NCBI GenBank assembly: GCA_006503535.1
Contig: QYRS01000010.1
Location: forward strand, 868,001 to 932,000
DNA from: Arthrinium phaeospermum
Lineage: Eukaryota > Ascomycota > Sordariomycetes > Amphisphaeriales > Apiosporaceae
Direction: 5' to 3'
Length of the DNA: 64,000 bases
Shown: positions 56,216 through 64,000 of the stretch, piece after piece
Numbering within the stretch: position 1 is the stretch's first letter
How the letters are laid out: the number at the start of each line of letters is the position of its first letter
Made by a program: the position numbers and the translations under genes
Notes under the pieces: model-generated
What the model was told of the DNA's origin: nothing
What the model saw: only the letters and a program-made list of their open reading frames with translations
Databases searched by the model: none

Positions 56216-59200
56216 GATCACTGTTCTTTTTCATACCCACCAGTCCAGTCTCTCCTTTCAGGAGGCATCTTTTTCTCCCGGGGCGGATTCCGACCAGATT
56301 ACCCCGCCCTATGTAAAATCATCGCTGCCGAATGAAGGGTTTGAGGGGCATCCCGATTGGGAAAATCGGAACGTCGAGCCTGGCGTGCGCACTCCAATGT
56401 TCGCCGCGCATTCGCCTTCACTGAAGAGAGACTAGAGGAGGGTGTGCTTTCATATGCATATTCTCCTGCCCCTCCAAGAAGGGATCGTTGGCAGCTAGTT
56501 GCGTATCGCCAAGACAAGCACAAACATTAGTTCTACCTGATCCATGTGTGTAAGACATCAAGAAAGACGGGCGCTATGTGGATCCAAATCCGAGGGATTG
56601 GCATACCAATCTGTGCTTTTGATATACAGAAATAGAATTCAAGGGGGAGAAAACCTTCCCAGCTCAAACCTTCTCAGACATGCTCGAGTAAATCCAAGCC
56701 AGCGAATGAGGTCCCGAGAGGCACCCAGATGCCTCTATATTGGCACAGATTGCCCTCGGCACAGGGTTGCGTGGGAAGTAGGTTGTCTCGGGTAAACCCC
56801 TACCTTTCAGGACAATGATGTCTTGTTGGGATAGGCCAGCTACCAAACGCCACACATCCTTTTCCTCATTAGTAGGACGATGTAGGGTCTAGGTCTCTCT
56901 AGTTGCATACTATATGGATAGAATCAAAGGTGAAGCTAATAGGTGAGGTAGTCTTGCAGAATTGCCTGTGTAGAGCAAAAACCCCTAACGGTCTGTATAG
57001 AGACAAGAGCAGTTGTTGGTCTCCAAGATAGAAGCGTTGAAACATTGACCCGACAGACGGAGCTGCGTCGACGGCTAGCATGTTACCGAGCCGCAACTGA
57101 TCCCACCCGGCAAAGGATGTATGTAAGTATGTAGGTCGGCAGGTCGGGTGGCCTTGCCTGGAGCGAGTCAACCCATTCTCTGCTGAGGGGAGCCCAGGCA
57201 AGAGCCCACCCAGGGCAATAAATAGCACCTAGTCAGTCCCAAGGCCAACTCCTTTTTAGCTGTTCCACTTGGCGGCAGTGGACCAAACAAATTCGATAAA
57301 ACCGATAGAGCCGGAAGCAGACGCGTAGGTGGAGGCGGGTTGCCGAATGAGTGGATGGTGCGCTGTCACACAGCCAGCACGCTGTTAGCCGTCAAGACAG
57401 AAACACCATCCAACCACTCCCGATGGCCCCGAGCATCTTCGAGTTCCGACTGGGCGACGTGGGATCTATGGATCGTCAGGACAGGAAGGGAGAAAAACCG
57501 CCTATAATTCTCTCCCACAGCCGCATGCTCACTGAGTCACTCTGGTAAAGGGCCCTGAGCCCACGAGAACGAGCTTCTTCGGTCGAACCACCTCTGTACA
57601 TGCATTCATTGGCCTGTTTGACGCTTCTTTGCCGGGGCTGCGTAAGCGGCTACGGAACCGGCCGAACATCCATCGTTCTCAATCTACCTCTCGTAGGTAC
57701 ATACATACCCGTTTCCATATAAGGCGAGGGAGGGGTGGTTGCGGTGCCTGGAAACCTCTTTTCCGTTCTCTCTTAACATGGTACAAAGTCACCATAAATG
57801 CTGGAAGTTTCCAGAGCCTCTCTTCTGCTTTCTTTCCTTTTTCCTCAGCAGAGCATCGTCGCCTGTGGCTGGCCTGCATTACTATGTCACCAGACTGTGC
57901 CTTTGTTTCCGTTGTCGTCGAATTTCTTCTTGGGCCCCCGGCTAATAAGGTATCCAATCAGAATGTAGCGGACGGGTTTGCACGTCCTGGTGCACGTCCA
58001 GGGGGCTGGGCTATGGTCTTTCGAGGTCTGGCCAGCCAGTGTGCAAAAGCAAACCAAAACAGACTTTGGAGAAATCATGTGGTGGCGTACCTATTCTAAA
58101 ATGCCCTCCGCTTAATCCAAATCACCATGGATAAGATAATCCAGAGGGAGGGAAGACTACAAGTCAAGAACCGAGATGCAAGGAGGGTGTCGGTAGAACG
58201 AGCTCATCGGATATCACATTGATAATAGGTATGAAAGCACTGTTCTCTGAAAATATGTGCCAAGAATAGAAACCGAGCAACGAGTGAAGTCATCGGAGGC
58301 TCAGGTACGAAGTCTAGACGAGCGGAAATGCCCTTGATAGGATTGCCATTAGCGTGAAAACGCAGGTCATGAGACCAATCCCGTATCCAGGTTACCTGGT
58401 AGTGGGTGAGGTGATCTGCCCCGGTAGCCACCTGTTCGTCAATTGCATCAAGCTTCTCAGCTGCCTTGCCCCCCACTACTTGATACCTAGGTAAAGTAAG
58501 TAGGTAGGCGGGCAAAAAAGCGATGCCCTACGCCCGCCTGTACTCGAGCCTGACCTCAATCATGTTCCTGACTTGCTGGCCGGCTTCGAAAAAAGGGCCA
58601 GATTCTGGCCAGGGTACGTGTCTATCCATATTTAGCCGCATCCATTGGGTTACTTAGATGCCGACTAGAAAGTGACGAAGATCAGGTGTCGGTGGCGGTG
58701 AAAAGGACAAGAAAATTTGAGCGCCGTCTAGGTTCTACCTGGCTGTCGTTGGCACCCGTATCTTGGAACGTGTCTGGGAGGACCAGGCCTAATACTAGCA
58801 ATATCTGGAATACATACCTAGTATAGATATTCGATTGTGTCACTTGAAGGACGTCTGGTGTTGAGTTCATGGGTGACTAGGTCGCTGTAAAACACCATGG
58901 ACCGCATAGGATTACACAGATGCTCGCTTGACGTATCTCTGCAGCAAAGAAGCGCCTGATGATGCATGGCTCAGGTTCAAAGGGGTTACTTGGAGCCACC
59001 CAGTCGGACAGTCAGTCGATGGTGGGCCATTCTAATCACGAGTAAGAGCTGGCTCTCGCCGTTCCAAGGCACCGCTGCCAAGGATTTGTCCACGGCGACA
59101 AAATCATGCTACCACACCCCAAAAGCCATGTCTGGAGCTGCTGCTCGAGACCTCTATAAAGAATAGTACCAATCTGGCTTTTTTTTTTTCCTTCCCTCCT

Positions 59201-59808
59201 CCTTCATCCTTCCGACATGTTGGGATGCAGGTGCGCGGGGCATGATCTGGCTTGCTTCTGTTCCTATTCGCTCCAGGAAGCAACTCGACGTTTGGTGGTG
59301 GAACTCTGGGGATAAGGATACCCGTCTTTCGACTACCTAGCTGGGAGACGAGGGGCTCTTTTAGTGATGCTGGTGTATGCAGATAGTCGAAAAGTGGGAC
59401 ATCTTATCATTAAATTATTCAATGGTAGCATCAGCCTATGTCTATACCATAGGTAGTAGTAGTCCATCGTCCATCGTCCAGCTGTCCTTTACCCTCGCCT
59501 TCCCACCTCGCGTCTCTGAGACGGCGATGTTTCGCACAGCTCAGGCGGCTCTTGTATAGCCGTGGGTAGAGGTAGTCAAGAGACATAGTGATACACTGAA
59601 TCTGCTTCGTAGGCCTTGTAATCGATTGATACCAAATCAGATTATGTCCTGGCCATGCATGGCGGCTGGAGTATATGATGTAGCCAGCTGTTGCAGGTGC
59701 GGGCTGTGTCAGACCTTGAGAGATAGCTACATGTACCTTTGGCGTCCCTCTTCGCATCAGTCCATTCCACGAGGACGACCTGGGATAGCCACACGTGTAT
59801 GTATAAGA

Positions 59809-59832
59809 GTATGTATGTATGTATGTATGTAT
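59809..59832 (+). repeat. (GTAT)n microsatellite
   Basis: Six GTAT units followed directly by an AT-rich stretch (ATATATAGGTATATATAT). Confidence 0.9.
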
Positions 59833-61249
59833 ATATAGGTATATATATCTGCTCCCTCTCGGTTCGTCGCCTTTATCTGCATCTACCTGCCCCGACGCTT
59901 CACAGCCTCTACTCTGCGAAGTGGGCAGTGGGTGCTTTCCTCCTTCTTCCAACCCAGCAATTTCGCTCTGACGTGAAGTAGAGAAACGGTCTTGTTTAAA
60001 CTTCGGCTACAAGGCACCCTTTTAGCGCTCGACTCCCCGTCTCGGAAGTGAGCACATGAGCACCTGCATCTTGGACTATTCCCACTTTTCATTCGTCCCT
60101 CTCCTGACCCCTGCCAGCTCGAGATCCAGTAATAACATCCATGGTTGGTGGTTGGATGACCGCATGTCCTAAAGTCCGGTAGATACACTACCAATTGAAG
60201 CCATCTTCAATTGCAGCTTCCGTCCAAGTATTTCGCGTACGTACTGCAAAATAAAAACAAAAATGTATCTATTCATAATTGAACCGAGATCGGGTTTATG
60301 ACCACAATATGCTAGCAATAGAACTTGTACCACGAAAACCTCGAGATGCGGTCGCCGTTTTCGTGCCTACGATGCCCCGTCCTATGTGTGCGTTTTCGGC
60401 GTTCTGGGCCTCTCAGTCCGATCTCTCCCCTGTCCCAAAAACCAAATATCCCAGTCCCCACAGACAAAAGGCAGAGAGGTCACTTGACAATGTCCCGTGC
60501 CAACGGACTCGAACTCTGGAGTGGGGAGTCCTCGACAGGCAGCATTGTTCCTTCAATGACCCAGAAAGAGAGCATGCTTACGATGCAGAGTGGGCACCAG
60601 AGAGATATTGCGAAGAGCCTGTGGGGGAAAGCTGCTTGATGCTGGTGCCGAGTGATTGATCCAAGATGTGAAGTCCGGTCTGAGATTGATTTCAAACTGT
60701 TGATTTTGTTTTTCTAGCAGTTTGGTGCCAGGAAAGTCGAAGCTGTCGGGTTCGGATTGATATAGTAGTAATGTATGTAGTACATCTCATCATTCCAACA
60801 TCGAAAACCCCGCCTCCAGCATTCCCCCCCTCCCCTCCAGTCCCATTGTGCCCCTCCTCTTCCGCCGCCGCAGCATAGCATGTATGTACATACATAGATG
60901 TTTGATACAATTACCACACGATCCGACCTGGAAATAAGACAGGCACCAAGTAACAGCGGCGGCTACCTCGTACCTACTGTAGAGTTGTTTGTCACGCCTT
61001 GTCGACGGTTTGGATGAGTCTTTCGCGTCTAATTCTCTCGACTCAGGTCGGAAACTGTAAACTGCACGACACAAGAGTCATCGGACCAGCCAGAGACGGC
61101 ATTGCTTTCGGGTTTTGGCTCGATCAAAGTAGATACATCGAGACGCACTGCAGGAGAGAGGGACCATTCAACGATCGTCATCATAGGCGCGTCGTTTTGT
61201 GTGTGTCTGCAGCAAAGAATTGACTTCTGTCCCGATTCGGTTGGGCGTG

Positions 61250-63244
61250 TCACATTGCCCATCACCATCGAAACACGCCGCAACGCCAGTGCAGGCCAGC
61301 GCAACAAGCAATTAAAGCACCAACGAACCCCTCCCTCTGCTCTTCTTCTTGACACTTGGAACATTCGTGCACCACGCTCACACATACTCACCCTCGCACT
61401 CACCCGCGCTCACGCAAGACGCTGCTGCGCGTGCTGTTTTCCACTCACTACCTGCCTACTTACCTACCTACTTACAACATCTTACTTGTACGCACCTCTC
61501 TCCTCATCTCCTCCCCCTCGATTTCCAAGCCAAGTGTCCAACAACAGTGTACAGTACAGTCTACCTACATAGTCACATCGGATATCCACTTTGGACGTTC
61601 TGCAAGACTAATCCACCTAGCACCTAGCCTACCAGGTACCCAGACGGGCAAACCTCCCGTTTCCTACAGTACACACAGGCAGGGTCTTCTCCTCGTAACA
61701 ACATCCAACACTGCATACGTTAGGTATTGACATGGTAAGCAGAATTTCTACACACACCTACCTGCGTTAGATTTGCGCCTCTCCTCTACCCTGCCTGCCT
61801 GCCTGTTCCTCGTCCCCCCCAGTCCCCTCTCTTCCATTTACGGTTGATTCGATTCATGATCAAGCCGGGCAACTTCTAGTGAGCGAGGACTCACATCCCC
61901 TACCGTACACCACACCATACGCATGAGATCAGTGCATCGTTAGAGTCGGCCTGGAGCTGCGGCAAGCAAGACGGGGGAGAGGAATGCCCCTCCTTTTCAA
62001 CATAGTACCTAGCTTGGTTCCCAGTGGTGGCATGTACCGGCGCCCTCTTTCGCTCGTTGATAGGTCTTGTGCCAGCCTAGCGCACGGAGAAAGCAACTCG
62101 AGCATGTACACTTGATGCTACATGCATCTCCCTTCCTTCATCCCTCAACCTACATGTACCTAGCAGCAGCAGCAGCAGCAACAGCAGCACACGCACACAC
62201 ACACGCAGCAGCTCAAGGAGAAAAAGAGGTTGAGAGCATCGAGTCTGGTTTGAGCGACCCAGCCAAGGAGACGAGCCGCAGTTGCATGGTGCCAGGCCTA
62301 GCTCGCCCGTCGACTTGTCCCATTGCCTTCCCACGCCTCTCTCTCCCATTTTCTCCCATCGACCTTGCCCTTCTCCATCACCACTAACAGCACACTACCT
62401 ACCACACTACCTCGTTACCTCTTACATAACTGCCTACCAGGAGGCCGTCATTCGACAGCAAGTCTCCACCTGACACCCCGCTCAACCTTCCTCGCTCAAC
62501 TCAAGTCCACCGTTGCACGACCCTCTGTTAATAACAGAACTGAGAGTGCTTGCTCATTAAAATCCCGTCCATCTCTCACGCTGTAACCTATCTCCCACTC
62601 TTCGTATAGGCGTTTGCCCTTTTTCTTAGTAAACAAGCATAAAATTTCCCCAAAATCAAAACCAGAAGAGGCCCTCGCTGCAGAAGTCTAACCATCCCAG
62701 GTTTATTAAAGCCTGACCTTGACGGAGATCCAGAGAGAACCAGGCCCCACGAGTCTCGACATTCCTCGCACCATTTCATTCCAGAGCCCGAAGAGAAGCA
62801 GACAGACCCGCCAATTCAGCTGTGTTAACACCTCTTCTCACAACCTATTTCCGGCAAGGCGGCAGGCAAACCCCCCAAAGGCAAGGGAAATACAGTGTGC
62901 AACCATTCATCCACCCGCCATTTCGTCCACCATCCGGTCAATCCATCAAATCAATCGGCCAACAAGCAGCACTCAACCAATACATTGTTTTGGGCCTTTT
63001 AGAAACCCTTTCCCTCGTCGCTCTCGGCGTCATCAGTACTCGAGAAATTTGTTTCAATTGCCATCATTGTCTTCGGTCGCGGACTCTTCGACAAGGTCCG
63101 CACAACTATCAGTCGCCCAACACGGCAGCACGAGCCAGCGTACCCGCCCGCCCTGACAAGACAACTCAACCCCGCTGACAGCATTTATCAACCTCGCGCC
63201 CCTCACGGCCACCCTTCGTCGCACTGACCGACTCAACCACCATT
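61250..63244 (+). promoter_or_regulatory. Probable promoter and long 5' leader of GSK3
   Basis: About 2 kb rich in C/T and C/A with few purine tracts, unlike the preceding sequence. Several ATG triplets with short frames occur, so upstream ORFs or leader introns are possible. Boundaries are a guess from composition. Confidence 0.35.
62162..62212 (+). repeat. AGC / CA compound microsatellite
   Basis: Six AGC units at 62162-62179, then AAC, more AGC, CA repeats and a final GCAGCAGC. Lies in the presumed GSK3 upstream region. Confidence 0.9.
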
Positions 63245-64000
63245 ATGTCTGCCAACCGCCCGAATGCGGCCTTTAACTCCCTTCGGATGGGAGGTGAGAG
63301 CAATCCCTCATCGCCGGGTGGGCGCATGATTGGGCAATTAGAGAAACTAAACTTGGACACAGAAATCATCCGCGAAAAGGTGCAAGACGGCATCACTGGC
63401 GAGACCAGGGACCTGCAGTACACCCAGTGCAAGATTGTAGGCAATGGCTCTTTCGGCGTCGTTTTTCAGACCAAGCTGTCCCCCTCGGGCGAAGATGCCG
63501 CCATCAAGCGGGTTTTGCAAGACAAGAGATTCAAGGCAAGCCGGCTTCGATTTCCCCAGCTGCTGCAACGCACCCAATTCTGACCAAGACTACAGAACCG
63601 TGAATTGCAAATCATGCGTATCGTCAGACACCCGAACATCGTGCAATTGAAGGCCTTCTACTACTCGAACGGAGAACGCGTGAGCAAACCCCCACGATGC
63701 GCCCTTGGGAAACGTGGCATCGAGTTGCTGACTTGAGTACAGAAAGACGAGGTGTACCTGAATCTGGTACAGGAGTTCGTTCCCGAGACCGTCTACCGAG
63801 CCTCTCGATTCTTCAACAAGATGAAGTCGACCATGCCTATCCTCGAGGTTAAGCTGTACATCTACCAACTTTTCCGAGCGTTGGCCTACATTCATTCGCA
63901 GGGCATATGCCACCGCGATATCAAGCCTCAAAACCTGCTTCTCGACCCTTCCACCGGCATACTCAAGCTGTGCGATTTCGGTAGCGCCAAGATTTTGGTG
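63245..64000 (+). CDS. GSK3: Glycogen synthase kinase 3 (GSK3/shaggy), 3' end cut by window
   Basis: Ser/Thr kinase of the CMGC group, acting in glycogen, stress and developmental signalling. Exons seen: 63245-63293, 63363-63535, 63596-63679 and 63743-64000+; 188 residues are present. Intron 1 (63294-63362, GTGAGA...ACTAAAC...CACAG) is 69 nt and stop-free; removing it gives [14 protein letters not shown], the family N-terminus. Intron 2 (63536-63595) begins GCAAGC and ends ACAG, a GC-AG intron. Intron 3 (63680-63742) is GTGAGC...TACAG. Kinase marks: Gly loop [10 protein letters not shown] (41-50), Lys65 in [14 protein letters not shown] (Asp161), and DFGSAK (180-185). The activation-loop Tyr and the C-lobe lie beyond the window. 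Confidence 0.96.
63536..63595 (+). other. GC-AG intron of GSK3
   Basis: The donor is AAG|GCAAGC, with consensus on both sides apart from the C. CTGAC lies 13-17 bases before the ACAG acceptor. Removing these 60 nt joins DKRFK to NRELQIMR, the invariant kinase sequence. No GT donor nearby restores this join. Confidence 0.9.

Larger units (their letters stand above)
54052..63244. other. 9.2-kb region without a convincing protein gene
   Basis: All frames here are short, overlapping, and lack domains, signal peptides and splice logic. I see microsatellites, poly-A and poly-T runs, a GGGCC-type stretch at about 55892-55908, a 9-bp stem hairpin at 55959-55985, and many TACCTA/TAGGTA words. From about 61,250 the plus strand becomes C/T/A-rich up to 63,244, probably the long leader and promoter of GSK3. 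The middle may hold noncoding transcripts or a distal promoter, but nothing in the sequence proves it. No transposase or reverse-transcriptase remnant seen. Confidence 0.5.

Noticed and set aside
61102..61730. Overlapping plus-strand frames
   Set aside because: Low-complexity C/T/A-rich sequence in the presumed GSK3 upstream region; no domain or start context.

Overview
The window is nuclear DNA of a filamentous ascomycete (Pezizomycotina, most likely Sordariomycetes). The evidence is: genes interrupted by short introns (52-94 nt, mostly GTRNGT...CTRAY...YAG), pyrimidine-rich leaders before start codons, no operons, and families typical of these fungi (rhodopsin-like/PTH11-type membrane protein, DUF3632, DUF3431, WSC-domain peroxidase). 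No rRNA gene, CRISPR, plasmid feature, intact transposon or secondary-metabolite core enzyme is visible. I reconstructed 19 protein-coding genes, two of them cut by the window edges. Most spliced models were assembled by eye from adjacent open frames, splice-site consensus and reading phase, so exon ends are predictions.

Layout. 1-5.5 kb: the 3' part of a DUF3632 gene, then two small genes (a conserved 123-aa protein and a 125-aa secreted protein with a Kex2-type site). A perfect 24-bp inverted repeat lies at 5.83-5.91 kb. 6.5-9.6 kb: a membrane-anchored J-protein with a long acidic tail and kynurenine formamidase (BNA7), both on the minus strand. 9.6-13.1 kb is gene-poor. 13.1-14.6 kb: a seven-helix rhodopsin-like protein. 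15.8-31.6 kb is a dense housekeeping block: RNA polymerase III subunit RPC4, urease accessory protein UreD, cohesin subunit SCC3, a DUF3431 protein, telomere protein POT1 and importin alpha. 32.9-43.8 kb: a secreted GH78-like glycosidase, a Ulp2-type SUMO protease and a secreted heme peroxidase with two WSC domains. 46.2-54.1 kb: ribosomal protein uL4 (with a 5'-UTR intron), an Aro8-type aminotransferase and a MET12-type methylenetetrahydrofolate reductase. 54.1-63.2 kb holds no convincing gene. The window ends inside GSK3.

The genes do not form one pathway. Several are core nuclear functions (Pol III, cohesin, telomere capping, nuclear import, SUMO removal). BNA7 and the Aro8-type enzyme could both touch tryptophan/kynurenine metabolism, but they lie 40 kb apart and show no sign of being a cluster.

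Most useful second looks: the long perfect inverted repeat, a GC-AG intron in GSK3, three stop-free in-frame introns that a naive ORF call would translate, the small Kex2-site secreted protein, a decayed tRNA-Glu-like sequence near 45.6 kb, and the 9-kb desert upstream of GSK3. I did not find a convincing new multi-gene system.
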